From Achromobacter sp. AONIH1 (GTDB lineage Bacteria; Pseudomonadota; Gammaproteobacteria; Burkholderiales; Burkholderiaceae_B), in the NCBI RefSeq assembly GCF_002902905.1, contig NZ_CP026124.1, positions 5,828,001 to 5,892,000 of the forward strand: a stretch of 64,000 nt of DNA, written 5' to 3'. Positions 24,740 to 33,691 of the stretch are shown one piece after another (the stretch's first letter is position 1; the number at the start of each line of letters is the position of its first letter). The translations under genes and the position numbers were made by a program. The notes under the pieces were generated by a model. The model was not told where the DNA came from. It made no database searches and saw only the letters and a list, made by a program, of their open reading frames with translations.

Positions 24740-25621
24740 ATGGCGAAAGTCGGCATGGTTGGAATCGGCCTCATGGGCCATGGCATCGCGAGCAATCTGG
24801 TCAAGCATGGCCACGAACTGACGGTGCTTGAGCATCCGGGGAACCAGCCCCTGGACGCATTGAAGGCCGCGGGCGCGACCAGCTGCGCCGACGGCGCCAC
24901 GCTGGCGGCGCGTTCCGACGTGATCATCCTGTGCGTCACGGGCAGCCCGCAAGTCGAGGCCGTGCTGTTGTCGCCGGGCGGCGTGCTCGAGGGCCTGCGC
25001 CCCGGCGCCGTCGTCATCGACTGCTCCACCGCGATCCCCTCGTCCACCCAGAAGGTCGCGCAAGCGGTGGCCGACAAGGGCGGACGCTTCCTCGACGCGC
25101 CCATGACCCGCACGCCCAAGGAAGCCGCCGAAGGCCGGCTGAACCTGCTGGTCGGCGGCGACGCCGCGCTGTTCGCCGAATGCAGGCCGCTGCTGGCCTG
25201 CTTCGCCGAGAACATCAGCCACGCCGGCCCGGTCGGCGCCGGGCATCGCATGAAGCTGCTGCACAACTACGTGTCGCTGGGCGTGATCGCGCTGCTGTCC
25301 GAGGCCGCCGCCTGCGCGCTGCGCGCCGACATCGACCCGGCCGTGTTCGCGGACGTGCTGGGCAAGGGCGGCGGCGGCGGCGTGGCGCTGGAACGCCTCA
25401 AGCCCTATCTGCTGGAACAGGATCCCTCGTCGCTGAAGTTCTTCATGTCGAACGCGGAAAAAGACCTGTCCTACTACAACACCATGGCGCAGGAAACCGG
25501 CGCGGCGCGCGACATCGGCCAGGCCGTGCTGGACACCTATGCGCAGGCCGTCAAGCAGGGCGGCGGCGAGCGCTACGTGCCCGAGCTGGTGTCGCTGCTG
25601 CAGGAAGGCGCGGCGCGCTGA
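24740..25621 (+). CDS. NAD(P)-dependent oxidoreductase, 3-hydroxyisobutyrate dehydrogenase family
   Basis: This 293-aa beta-hydroxyacid dehydrogenase has the N-terminal Rossmann motif MVGIGLMGHGIASNL and the substrate-binding DAPMTRTPKEAAEGRLNLLVGG. The catalytic lysine, Lys172, is in GAGHRMKLLHNY. The absence of the usual GG.G after DAPV (here TRTPK) means the substrate could differ from hydroxyisobutyrate, for example tartronate semialdehyde or a succinic semialdehyde. AGGAG lies before the ATG, and TATAAA about 20 bp upstream may be part of a -10. Confidence 0.87.
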   Translation: MAKVGMVGIGLMGHGIASNLVKHGHELTVLEHPGNQPLDALKAAGATSCADGATLAARSDVIILCVTGSPQVEAVLLSPGGVLEGLRPGAVVIDCSTAIPSSTQKVAQAVADKGGRFLDAPMTRTPKEAAEGRLNLLVGGDAALFAECRPLLACFAENISHAGPVGAGHRMKLLHNYVSLGVIALLSEAAACALRADIDPAVFADVLGKGGGGGVALERLKPYLLEQDPSSLKFFMSNAEKDLSYYNTMAQETGAARDIGQAVLDTYAQAVKQGGGERYVPELVSLLQEGAAR

Positions 25622-25637
25622 CAGGAGGCGGGAACGC

Positions 25638-26909
25638 TCAGCCGCCCGCCGCGGCCGGCGCCAGCGGCGCGCCGCGCTGCGGCAGCCGCAGCGCGATTCC
25701 CGCCGCCAGCAGCAGCAACACGCCCGCCGCGCCGAAGGCGATCCAGTGCGTGCCATAGCGCTCGAAGGCCCAGCCGCCCAGCCATGAGCTGATCATGCCG
25801 CCCACCTGGTGTCCCAGGTAGGCCAGGCCGTACAGCAGTCCCACCAGCCGCACCCCGTACACGTCCGCCAGGATGGCCGAGGACAGCGCGATGCTGCCGG
25901 CCCAGACGATGCCGCCCACGGACGCCGCCAGGTACAGCTCCCAGTGCGTGCCCACCATCACCAGCGCGAAAAAGCCCAGGCCGCGCACGCAATAGATCAC
26001 CGCCAGGATGTTGCGCCGTTCCAGCTGGTCCGACAGCCGCCCCAGCACCAGTGTGCTGAAGATCGCCACCAGGCCGATCAGGCCGATGCCCAGCGCGCTG
26101 GTGGACGCGTCGAAGCCGTGGTCCATCAGCATGGGCATGCCGTGCGTGCCCAGCAGGTTCATGCTGAAGCCGCAGGCGAACAGCCCCAGTGCGATCTGCC
26201 AGAACGGCACCGAGGCCAGCGCGTCGCTCGCCTTGACGGTGGATGACGCGCGCGCCGCCGGACGCGCCTGCGCGCCGGCGGGCCGGTCGATGATCTGGTG
26301 CGGCAGCAGGTCGGTATGCGCGGGCGCCTGGTCGCGCATCACGAACAGCGCCGAGGGCACGGTCACCAGCGCGAACAGCGCGGCGAAACCCAGCATGGTC
26401 TCGCGCCAGCCGACGGCGGCGATCGCGTGAGTGAGCAAGGGCGTCATCAGCGCGATGCCGGCCATGGAACCGGTGGACAGGAAGAACAGCGCCATGCCGC
26501 GCTGGCGCGTGAACCAGCGGCTGATGACTGGCGTCAGCGCCACCGGGCTGGTGAAGCCCAGCCCCACCGACAGCGCCACGCCGAAAGCCAGCAGGAACTC
26601 GACCGGGCCGCGCGCGTTGACGGTCCAGACACAGGACGCGACGACGATGGCCGCGCCGGTCAGCAGCACGAAGCGCGTGCCGCGCGTGCCGGCCAGGTAG
26701 CCGGCCACCGGCATGGCCAGGCCGTAGCACAGCATGCCCACCGCCACGATGCCCGACAGCTCGCTGCGCGAGAATCCCAGCGTCTGGGTCATGGGCAGGA
26801 AGAAGGGTCCGATGCCCATGCGCAATCCCACGGTGAGCAGCGTCAGCACGGTGGCCGCGCCCACGATGTTCCAGCCGAAATACCAGCTCCCCGGCCCTTG
26901 CTTGTCCAC
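25638..26909 (-). CDS. Major facilitator superfamily transporter
   Basis: This 423-aa, 12-span MFS protein begins WYFGWNIVGAATVLTLLTVGLRMGIGPFF. It has a hydrophilic central loop (about 195-225) and the pairs WFTRQRGMALFFLSTGSMAGIALMTPLL and YGLAYLGHQVGGMISSWLGG. The pattern fits the OFA/oxalate-formate-type MFS, often annotated as dicarboxylate or aromatic acid carriers. The substrate is unknown. It ends only 17 bp from the convergent dehydrogenase gene and may transport its substrate. Confidence 0.87.
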   Translation of the reverse strand: MDKQGPGSWYFGWNIVGAATVLTLLTVGLRMGIGPFFLPMTQTLGFSRSELSGIVAVGMLCYGLAMPVAGYLAGTRGTRFVLLTGAAIVVASCVWTVNARGPVEFLLAFGVALSVGLGFTSPVALTPVISRWFTRQRGMALFFLSTGSMAGIALMTPLLTHAIAAVGWRETMLGFAALFALVTVPSALFVMRDQAPAHTDLLPHQIIDRPAGAQARPAARASSTVKASDALASVPFWQIALGLFACGFSMNLLGTHGMPMLMDHGFDASTSALGIGLIGLVAIFSTLVLGRLSDQLERRNILAVIYCVRGLGFFALVMVGTHWELYLAASVGGIVWAGSIALSSAILADVYGVRLVGLLYGLAYLGHQVGGMISSWLGGWAFERYGTHWIAFGAAGVLLLLAAGIALRLPQRGAPLAPAAAGG

Positions 26910-27162
26910 GTGATCGTCTCCTCGGCGGATTTTTCTTGTATGCCGTGGGCGCGGTCTGGCGCTTGCGTTTCAGGGCGGGCGCGCAAGGCGCCGCGGACGA
27001 TTCGGGCGGGAGGCCGGCGGACGGCAGTCGCGTCCGCCAAACGCGGACGGACCATATTACTCCGGGCTATATCCGTGCCGACGCGTACCGCGCGCGATCC
27101 TGTACACCCAGCGGCCACTGTGACGGCGCGGCGTCAGCGGCGCGCCGACGCCGAGGCAACGC

Positions 27163-27576
27163 TCAAGCGCGCGTGGCGGCGACCAGCCTGATTTCCACCG
27201 CCAGCGCCGGCCGCGCCAGCTCGGCTACGCCCAGGATGGTCCAGGCCGGGAAATCCGCGCGCATGTAGCGCGACTTCACCTCGCGGAAATCGGACAGCTG
27301 GGCGCCGACGTCCACGTGATAGGACACCATCTCGACCACGTCGGAGAAATCCAGACCCAGGCGCCGCAGGATGGCCTCGGCGCGCTTGAAGGCCCATTCG
27401 ATCTGCTCGCGCACCGTGTCCGGCACCGTGCCGTCGGGCCGCAATCCGATCTGGCCGGAGATGTAAGCCATGCCCCGGGCCACCACGGCCGGCGCGTATT
27501 CAAAGGCGTCGAAAACGCGATTGCCGCCGAACATGGCGTCGTCCTCGGGCAGTCGCAGGCGCACGATGGCGGTCAT
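27163..27576 (-). CDS. RidA/YjgF family protein, 137 aa
   Basis: RidA-fold trimer subunit. The family hydrolyses reactive enamine/imine intermediates or acts as a related deaminase. The sequence has AFEYAPAVVARGMAYISGQIG, FKRAEAILRRLGLDFSDVVEMVSYHVDV and a C-terminal VAELARPALAVEIRLVA. The archetypal arginine of the RidA motif (R in GxxxRxxxxVxxLP) appears replaced here (LARPALAVEIR), so it may be a Rid2-7-type paralog rather than canonical RidA. ATG 27576 excludes a low-quality upstream extension. Confidence 0.85.
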   Translation of the reverse strand: MTAIVRLRLPEDDAMFGGNRVFDAFEYAPAVVARGMAYISGQIGLRPDGTVPDTVREQIEWAFKRAEAILRRLGLDFSDVVEMVSYHVDVGAQLSDFREVKSRYMRADFPAWTILGVAELARPALAVEIRLVAATRA

Positions 27577-27665
27577 GGAGGTTCCTGGTAACGGAGAGTG
27601 GGCCGCCAGTGTATCGACCCCCGCCCGGTCCCGCAGTCCAGGTTTGCCCGTAGTGGGCGAGCACG

Positions 27666-27831
27666 CTAGTGTGCTGTCCCGTGGATGCGTCCGCATGACG
27701 AAATTCATCCATAGACGTCAGGGCTAGGCGCAAACCGCAGTGATACCCGTAGGTATCGCGAGGATTTGCAACGACGCCATGGCGGCTAGGGGTGGATTTC
27801 GTGCGGGCGTATCTGCGGGACAGCACACTAG
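27666..27831. mobile_element. 166-bp foldback element (MITE-like) with 16-bp perfect terminal inverted repeats
   Basis: CTAGTGTGCTGTCCCG (27666-27681) is an exact inverted copy of 27816-27831. Homology continues inward about 45 bp with a few mismatches. The centre is a hairpin GATACC-CGTA-GGTATC (27742-27757), so the whole unit is nearly one palindrome. Both ends are CTAG, compatible with a 4-bp (or central TA) target duplication seen in IS5- or IS630-type families. No transposase is encoded. The stop codon of the adjacent TonB-C-like gene (27828-27830) lies inside its end. Confidence 0.75.
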
Positions 27832-28319
27832 GCGCCGCCCGCCGCCGGTTCCAGCTTCAGTTGCAGCACCAGCGGCTGGCGCATGTCGGCCGGCGGCGCC
27901 TCGGCCAGCGAGCGGTTGGCCAGCACCTCGGTCAGCGCGTCGCGCACGCGGGTATCGATCAGCGTCGGAAACTCGACCCGCTCGACGCGGCCCGTGGCAT
28001 CCACCCAGACCTTGGCCACCACCGGCTGCGCGGCGGCGGCCACGGCGTCGCCGGCGTCCTTCGGCCCGCCCATCAGTTCGTGCACGCGCACGACCGCTGG
28101 ATTGGCGTCGTCGCCCAGCCAGGCCTGGAACTGGTTGCCCAGCAGCTGCGCATAGCTGACCCAGTGCTGCGGCACGGCGGCCGGCTGGGCGGCCACGGCG
28201 GTCGCGCCGGACAGCGCCAGGCCCATGAACGTGGCCACGGCGCGGCGCAGGCGGGCGAAACGCCCAGGCCTGGCGGACTGCGAACTGGCGGACGCGCCGC
28301 CGGAAACCGTCTGCTTCAT
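27828..28319 (-). CDS. TonB C-terminal-like periplasmic protein, 163 aa
   Basis: An N-terminal signal-anchor (AVATFMGLALSGATAVAA) is followed by a domain with VAKVWVDATGRVERVEFPTLIDTRVRDALTEVLANRS. This matches the TonB C-terminal fold, where a conserved strand pair follows a helix. There is no proline-rich arm, so it is not a complete TonB. It ends EPAAGGA with the stop inside a MITE-like element, so the C-terminus may have been shortened or altered. It is followed upstream by a protease-like gene in the same direction, suggesting a functional pair. Confidence 0.6.
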   Translation of the reverse strand: MKQTVSGGASASSQSARPGRFARLRRAVATFMGLALSGATAVAAQPAAVPQHWVSYAQLLGNQFQAWLGDDANPAVVRVHELMGGPKDAGDAVAAAAQPVVAKVWVDATGRVERVEFPTLIDTRVRDALTEVLANRSLAEAPPADMRQPLVLQLKLEPAAGGA

Positions 28320-28376
28320 GTCGATCTTCCTATTCCCGTTCAAACGGCGGACAGGCAGGCTCGCAACGCTCGCCCC

Positions 28377-29165
28377 TCATCCGCAAATAATGCCGGCCGA
28401 CAGCGTCGCCGCGCGTGGCGCCTGCGCCTGCATGGCGCCCAGCTGGGGCCGGTCGCTGACCGCATGGACCGCGCCCTGCTCGCGCAGGAAACCGGTGATG
28501 CTGTCCACCGGCACCGCCTTGACCCGCGTGGCGCCCGCCCCGGGCGCGGAACCGCCGCGCCGGCTCAATGCCACCGTGCCCGACAGCCGGCCGTCCACCG
28601 CCACGCGCTCGACCACCATGCCGAGCACCAGCCCTGCCCCGCCCAGCACGGGACTGCCGCTGGCGCCCGGCTTGACCGGCGAGAACAGCAACAGCTCGGT
28701 CGCGGAACCGCCGCCGTGCGGGGCCGTCATGCCATTGAACACGGTGCTGGCGCGCGCGGGCATGCGCTGCAATTCGCCATACGCCTCGGTGAACACAGGC
28801 CGGCCGCCGCTGCTCTCGGGCGTGGCCGCGAAGGTCGCGCTCAGATAGGGCTTGAAACCGGTATCCAGCAAGGCCAGGTCGCGCGCGTCGTCGCGCGCCA
28901 CCACGGTGGCCCGGCGCACCTGCCCGTCCTTCAGCGCATACAGGGACGCGCAGCCCGTCACCGCGTGCGCGGCGGTCAGGACCTGGCCGGCCGCGTTGAT
29001 GAACAGACCGCTGGCCTGGGACTCGAACGGCGCGCCGGCCTGGGCGGCGGCCGCGCCGGGCAGCGCCAGCAAGGCGGCCAGCATCGCGCCGCAACGCCAC
29101 AAGGGCGCGCGACATGCGCCCGGCGCCCTGGCGCGGCCGCGCGGCAATGGCCTGGCTGCATTCAT
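28377..29165 (-). CDS. Secreted trypsin-like serine protease (S1 fold), 262 aa
   Basis: A signal peptide (AMLAALLALPGAAAAQA) leads into a trypsin-like domain. The triad residues are visible: His67 in VLTAAHAVTG, Asp96 in RDLALLD and Ser169 in VKPGASGSPV. The GASGSP motif is typical of the Do/trypsin-like group. No PDZ domain is present; the C-terminus is a short tail after VPVDSITGFL. It is probably exported to the periplasm. Its neighbours are a TonB-C-like protein and, divergently, a DegQ-type protease. Confidence 0.75.
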   Translation of the reverse strand: MNAARPLPRGRARAPGACRAPLWRCGAMLAALLALPGAAAAQAGAPFESQASGLFINAAGQVLTAAHAVTGCASLYALKDGQVRRATVVARDDARDLALLDTGFKPYLSATFAATPESSGGRPVFTEAYGELQRMPARASTVFNGMTAPHGGGSATELLLFSPVKPGASGSPVLGGAGLVLGMVVERVAVDGRLSGTVALSRRGGSAPGAGATRVKAVPVDSITGFLREQGAVHAVSDRPQLGAMQAQAPRAATLSAGIICG

Positions 29166-29378
29166 CCTCGATCCCGACTGAAGCGCGCCGGGCGGACCCG
29201 GCTGAGAAATCGCGCAAATGTAGCGATAATTTGCGGCGGCTTGATGACGCTCTTGCGCCCAGGGCGCCGACGCCTGACGCGGAAACGTCATCCACCGCGC
29301 CGGCGTGCGCGCCCGTGGCGTCATACCCGTGAAGTCCCGCCGGCCCATACTGCCGCGCCCACAGTCCAAGGATCCGAT

Positions 29379-30812
29379 ATGCCCAGGACGGCCCCCGCCG
29401 CCACCCTTCCCTCCACGCTCCCCCAGGCCGCCCGCCACGGGTCCGTCCGCGCCGGATCCGTGACCCGCAACAGGCCCGCGCGATTCGCGCGCGCCGGCAT
29501 CCGCGCCGCCTTGGCGCTGGCGCTGGGCGCCGCGCTCGTCCTGCCCGCGCCCTCCCTCGCCGCGCTGCCCATGGCCGTCGACGGCCAGCAGCTGCCCTCG
29601 CTGGCGCCGATGCTGGAACGGGTCACGCCCGCCGTGGTGAATATTTCCGCGCAGGACGAGCCCGACCCGCAGGCGCGCATGGCCGGCGGCGGACGCCAGA
29701 ACGTGGGCTCGGGCGTGATCGTGGACGCCGCGCAAGGCAACATCCTGACCAATCACCATGTGGTGCGCGGCGCCTCGGCCATCCGCGTCTCGCTGCAGGA
29801 CGGCCGCAGCTTCAGCGCCAAGGTCGTGGGCAGCGACCCCGATACCGACCTGGCCGTGCTGCGCATTCCCGCCGAGAACCTGCAGGCCCTGGCGCTGTCC
29901 GATTCCAGCGATCTGCGCGTGGGCGATTTCGTGGTGGCCATCGGCGATCCCTTCGGCCTGGGGCAGTCCGCCTCGTCGGGCATCGTTTCGGCGCTGGACC
30001 GCTCGAACCTGCGCGCGGCCGGCTACCAGAACTTCATCCAGACCGACGCTTCCATCAATCCCGGCAACTCGGGCGGCGCGCTGGTCAACCTGAACGGCGA
30101 GCTGGTCGGCATCAACACCATGATCTACACGCCCTCGGGCGGCAACGTGGGCATCGGCTTCGCGATTCCGTCCAACCTGGCCGCCGAGGTCATGCACCAG
30201 CTGCTGCAGCACGGCCAGGTGCAACGCGGCGGCCTGGGCCTGGACACGCTGGACATCACGCCGCGCAACGCCCGCCAGCTGGGCCTGGCGCCGGGCTCCA
30301 GCGGCGTGGCGGTGGCGCGCGTGGCCGACGGTTCGCCGGCGCAGCAGGCCGGTGTGCAGGCGCGCGACCAGATCGTGGCGGTGGACGGCAAGCCGGTTTC
30401 CACCAGCGCCCAGCTACGCAACGCCGAGGGCCTGTTGCCGGTGGGCAAGCAGGTGCGCCTGAGCCTGCTGCGCGGCGGTCAGCGGGTGGAGGCGACGCTG
30501 CGCATCGAGCCCGAGAAGAACGAACGCTTTCACGGCGGCTCGCTGGACGCGCGGCTCAACGGCGTGGAGTTCGCCGAGATGGCGCGCGAGCAACGACTCA
30601 AGGGCAATGACGGCGTGGTCGTCAGCGCCGCCTATCCGGACCGGGGCGCGGTCGCGGCGCGCGTGCAGCGCGGCGACATCATCATCGGCCTGAACCGGCG
30701 TCCGGTCAGCAAGCTCGCCGACCTGCGCGGCCTGCTGGCCGATACCGCCGGGCGGCCGCTGCTGCTGACGCTGATCCGGGGCCGGGCCATGTATCACCTG
30801 CAGGTGAACTGA
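29379..30812 (+). CDS. DegQ/DegP-family periplasmic serine endoprotease
   Basis: This 477-aa HtrA-type protease and chaperone is exported by an N-terminal signal (ALALALGAALVLPAPSLAA). The catalytic triad is His127 (TNHHVV), Asp157 (DTDLAV) and Ser231 (GNSGGA). Two PDZ domains follow at about 270-360 and 385-470, with RGGLGLDTLDITPRNARQLGL and DGVVVSAAYPDRGAVAARV. ATG 29379 is chosen for AAGGA upstream. The frame stays open far upstream to 27792, but that part overlaps minus-strand genes and has no protein character. Confidence 0.92.
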   Translation: MPRTAPAATLPSTLPQAARHGSVRAGSVTRNRPARFARAGIRAALALALGAALVLPAPSLAALPMAVDGQQLPSLAPMLERVTPAVVNISAQDEPDPQARMAGGGRQNVGSGVIVDAAQGNILTNHHVVRGASAIRVSLQDGRSFSAKVVGSDPDTDLAVLRIPAENLQALALSDSSDLRVGDFVVAIGDPFGLGQSASSGIVSALDRSNLRAAGYQNFIQTDASINPGNSGGALVNLNGELVGINTMIYTPSGGNVGIGFAIPSNLAAEVMHQLLQHGQVQRGGLGLDTLDITPRNARQLGLAPGSSGVAVARVADGSPAQQAGVQARDQIVAVDGKPVSTSAQLRNAEGLLPVGKQVRLSLLRGGQRVEATLRIEPEKNERFHGGSLDARLNGVEFAEMAREQRLKGNDGVVVSAAYPDRGAVAARVQRGDIIIGLNRRPVSKLADLRGLLADTAGRPLLLTLIRGRAMYHLQVN

Positions 30813-30921
30813 GAGCGGCGGCTATCATGGCCCGCGCGCCGGCCGTCATCGCCATCCTGGCCGGCGCCACGCGGCTCGAATGACCTGCGTGGCGCCGTCA
30901 GGACTGCCGTCGCCGCGCAGC

Positions 30922-32319
30922 TCAGACCACCGCGACGCGCGGCGGCTGCGGCCGGCTGCGCATCAGCCCGGCCAGCGTTCCCAGCGCCTGTTCCAGCTGC
31001 GCGCGATCGGCCTCGGCGCCCAGCGACACGCGGATGGCGTTGGGCGCGTCCACGCCTGCGCGGAAGGCATCGGAAGATGCCACGCTCAGCCCCTGGTCGC
31101 GCGCCGCGCGCGCCAGCGCGTTCGCCGTCCACGGCGCCGGCAGCGACAGCCATTGATGGATGCCTTCGGCCGGCGCGTCCTGCGCCATGACGGCCGCGCC
31201 CTGCAGCACGCGCCGCGCCATCAACTGGCGCGCCTGGGCCTCGGCGCGCACGCCGTCCAGGATGTCCTGGGCGGCGCCGCTGGCGATCCACTGCGCGGCC
31301 AGCGCGCTCATCAGCGGCGTGGCCATCAGCGCGAAGGAACGCATCGACGCCAGCACGTGCGCGCGGCTGTCCAGGTCCGGCGCCAGCACATAGGCGGTGC
31401 GCAGCCCCGGCGTCAGGCACTTGGCCAGCGTCGAGATGTGAAAGACCGAGGCGGGCGCCAGGCTGGCCATGGTCGGCGGCGCGGCGTCCAGGAACAGGCG
31501 ATAGGGATCGTCCTCGATCACCTGCGCGCCGCAGGCGGCGGCTGCGCGCAGCAGGTCGCACCGACGCGATTCGGTCAACGTGCGGGTGGTGGGATTCTGC
31601 AGCGTGGGATTCAGGTAGACCAGGCGGCTGCCGCTTTCGCGACAGGCCCGCTCCAGGCCGGTAGGCGTCATGCCTTCGTCGTCGGTCTCGGCCACGACGA
31701 CGCGGCGGCCCAGCTGTTCAGCGGCGGCCAGCAGGCCGGGATAGACCAGCGGCTCGGAAACGATGGCGTCGCCGGCCCGGCCGCAGGCCAGGATCACGGC
31801 GGCCAGCGCCGCCTGCGCTCCCGGCGTCACCAGCACATGCTCGGCGTCGGCCGGCTCGGCCGCCTCCGACAGCCACTGCGCGCCGGCCGCGCGCTCGGCG
31901 GCGCTGCCGCCGGCCAGCTGGTAGGTCATCAGCACATGCACGTCCTGGCGCTCCATGACGCGCACCAATCCCCGCCGCAGCAGCTCCTGCATATCGCAGC
32001 CCAGCGGCGGCGGCGGCAGGTTCATGCCCAGGTCCAGCACCAGCGCCGCCGGCTCGGCGCGGCGTGAAATAAAGGTGCCGGCCGCGCCGCGCGGATCCAG
32101 CAGGCCGCGCAAGCCGGCTTCGTTATAGCCCCGCGTGACCGTGGTCAGGTCGATGCCCAGACGCTGCGCCAGTCCGCGCTGCGGCGGCAGGCGGTCGCCC
32201 GGCTGAAGCCGGTTTTCCGCGACGGCCCGCTCGATCAGGTCCGCGATCTGCCGGTAGCGGGGACCGCTGCCGCGCGCCAGCCGCAAGGGCCAGATTGCAT
32301 ATAAATCGTCGTCTTGCAT
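30922..32319 (-). CDS. MocR/PdxR-type GntR-family regulator with aminotransferase domain
   Basis: This 465-aa protein has an N-terminal GntR winged helix: YRQIADLIERAVAENRLQPGDRLPPQRGLAQRLGIDLTTVTRGYNE. A fold-type I aminotransferase domain follows with HVLVTPGAQAALAAVI, VYLNPTLQNPTTRTL and the PLP lysine in STLAKCLTPGLR. MocR proteins respond to PLP or an amine ligand and often control amine, vitamin B6 or transport genes. The target is not evident: the neighbours are an HtrA protease and an intergenic region that could hold its operator. Confidence 0.9.
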   Translation of the reverse strand: MQDDDLYAIWPLRLARGSGPRYRQIADLIERAVAENRLQPGDRLPPQRGLAQRLGIDLTTVTRGYNEAGLRGLLDPRGAAGTFISRRAEPAALVLDLGMNLPPPPLGCDMQELLRRGLVRVMERQDVHVLMTYQLAGGSAAERAAGAQWLSEAAEPADAEHVLVTPGAQAALAAVILACGRAGDAIVSEPLVYPGLLAAAEQLGRRVVVAETDDEGMTPTGLERACRESGSRLVYLNPTLQNPTTRTLTESRRCDLLRAAAACGAQVIEDDPYRLFLDAAPPTMASLAPASVFHISTLAKCLTPGLRTAYVLAPDLDSRAHVLASMRSFALMATPLMSALAAQWIASGAAQDILDGVRAEAQARQLMARRVLQGAAVMAQDAPAEGIHQWLSLPAPWTANALARAARDQGLSVASSDAFRAGVDAPNAIRVSLGAEADRAQLEQALGTLAGLMRSRPQPPRVAVV

Positions 32320-32637
32320 GGGTCTTTCTGCACCGAAAGTCGCAATGTATGGATGATATTGATCAATTAGTAGGGTAACAAACTTAGATTAAATACATAC
32401 ATTAATATTCTTGCATGGATTTTAAACCTGCAGACGCGATACCTTCCGCAGCCGGTCCCTGACAGGTGCATGGACTCAAGTCCGCAAGCAAGGGCTATCC
32501 CATGTCCCACTCACCCGCCCGTCGCCGCGCCGGCGGTCCTCGGGCCTCCCGCGTCCGGCCCGCTGGCGCGGATGCTGGCTCTCCACAAAGGTTTGCTATA
32601 AGAATGCCTGTAGCAGCTTTTTTGTGGGACGAAGATA
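32320..32637. other. AT-rich intergenic region upstream of the MocR regulator
   Basis: No gene is seen. The 90 bases at about 32330-32420 are strikingly AT-rich for this genome (GATTAAATACATACATTAAT). They include TTGATCAATTAG with a TTGATCAA palindrome at about 32360, reasonable for divergent promoters and an operator of the MocR regulator. Farther right, GC rises again; the small plus-strand frame at 32466-32756 has poor protein character. Confidence 0.35.
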
Positions 32638-32880
32638 GTGACCATTCAAACCTTGCGCCGTTGCGGCATCGTGCTCGGCCTGGCCGCGCTGGCGTCCGGA
32701 TGCTCCATGGTGGGCCTGGGCGACCGGCATTACGGCGCCACGCCAGTCACCAATGAATGCCGCTGGAATCGCAGCGGTTGTCTGTATGACGGGAAGTACG
32801 AAGCCGGCGAAAAGGAATACGCGGAAGAGGAAGCGGCGCGCCTGAACCGCCAGCAGCTGGAGCGGCTGCGCGGCCGATAG
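32638..32880 (+). CDS. Small lipoprotein, 80 aa
   Basis: GTG start. The signal TLRRCGIVLGLAALASGC has the lipobox LASGC. The mature part has CRWNRSGCLYDGKYEAGEKEYAEEEAARLNRQQLERLRGR: two extra cysteines and an alpha-helical charged tail, reminiscent of small Alcaligenaceae outer-membrane lipoproteins. Function unknown. The ribosome binding site is weak. Confidence 0.65.
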   Translation: MTIQTLRRCGIVLGLAALASGCSMVGLGDRHYGATPVTNECRWNRSGCLYDGKYEAGEKEYAEEEAARLNRQQLERLRGR

Positions 32881-33470
32881 ACCAAAGACCGCGACGCATT
32901 GCCGTGCGACACGGCCGTCAGGCGACGGCGCGGCAATGCGGAATGGCTTGACGCGCATCGCGCGCTTGCTGGCGTAGTCCTGCGCCAGCGCCAACACCGT
33001 GTCTGCTTGGCCTTGTCGCAGGCCTTCCCCCAGTTCTCGTCGGAGGTTTCGGCGAAGCACAATTGAACGGCATCCGCCGGCGGTTGAGACACCTCTTCAA
33101 ACACCTCGGTAATCCGCTAAGCCTGTTCCCGCTTGAGTTCAACGGAACGCGGCGAGAGCCCTCTTCAACGGCCATACCGGACCGAGACGCTGCCCGTCTC
33201 TTCCAGAAGCGCCTGAATCTCCGACTCAATTACCCCTGTCACTGCTGCGTGATCTGCGTGCCATGCCTGCTAGATTGATTGGCGACGAACGGGCTTGGCT
33301 GATCGGACACCCGGGAGCCGGACTGCCGGCGACGGTAGCTTGGTCATCGTCACCCGCAACGTCCAAAGCCCTCCCGGTGGCAACACCCAGTCGGACTCCG
33401 CATGGCCACGGCCTGCGCGCGATCCGATTGACAAAGATTCGGACAACCCCATTGTGTATGGTTGTGTAGA
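32881..33470 (-). pseudogene. Decayed region; protein-like minus-strand fragments, no intact gene
   Basis: Read on the minus strand, protein-like fragments appear in different frames: HAAVTGVIESEIQALLEETG (about 33180-33250), VFEEVSQPPADAVQLCFAE (about 33040-33100) and VLALAQDYASKRAMRVKPF (about 32930-33000). Stop codons separate them. I see no complete gene or known family. The fragments look like one frameshifted gene left at the edge of an insertion, next to HicAB. A candidate promoter element, TTGACA at 33428-33433, precedes hicA. Confidence 0.35.
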
Positions 33471-33486
33471 ATTCATGATTGCACGG

Positions 33487-33669
33487 ATGAACAGCGCAGA
33501 CCTCCTCAAGCAACTGAAAGCCGATGGCTGGTACCTGGTTCATACCGTGGGTTCCCATCATCAGTTCAAGCACCCCACCAAGCCCGGCAGGGTTACGGTG
33601 CCGCATCCCAAGAAGGACTTGCCGATGGCGACTCAGCGCTCCATCCTCAAGCAAGCCGGCCTGCGATAG
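33487..33669 (+). CDS. hicA: HicA-type mRNA interferase toxin
   Basis: This 60-aa double-stranded-RNA-binding-fold toxin cleaves mRNA when freed from HicB. The sequence NSADLLKQLKADGWYLVHTVGSHHQFKHP includes the catalytic-type histidine in GSHHQF, and VPHPKKDLPMATQRSILKQAGL is the family C-terminus. ATG 33487 matches the family start; ATG 33475 in the same frame would add four residues. It precedes HicB by 22 bp, the usual toxin-first order. Confidence 0.9.
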   Translation: MNSADLLKQLKADGWYLVHTVGSHHQFKHPTKPGRVTVPHPKKDLPMATQRSILKQAGLR

Positions 33670-33691
33670 GCGGACGGCACAGGAGAACCTC

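Noticed and set aside
22958..25756. 932-aa minus-strand open frame over cls and the dehydrogenase gene
   Set aside because: It covers two confident plus-strand genes and tRNA-His. The composition (His/Gln/Arg/Ala runs) lacks any domain.
27792..29378. N-terminal extension of the DegQ-type protease by 529 residues
   Set aside because: The frame stays open but overlaps the TonB-C-like and trypsin-like genes on the other strand, and the signal peptide starts only at 29379.
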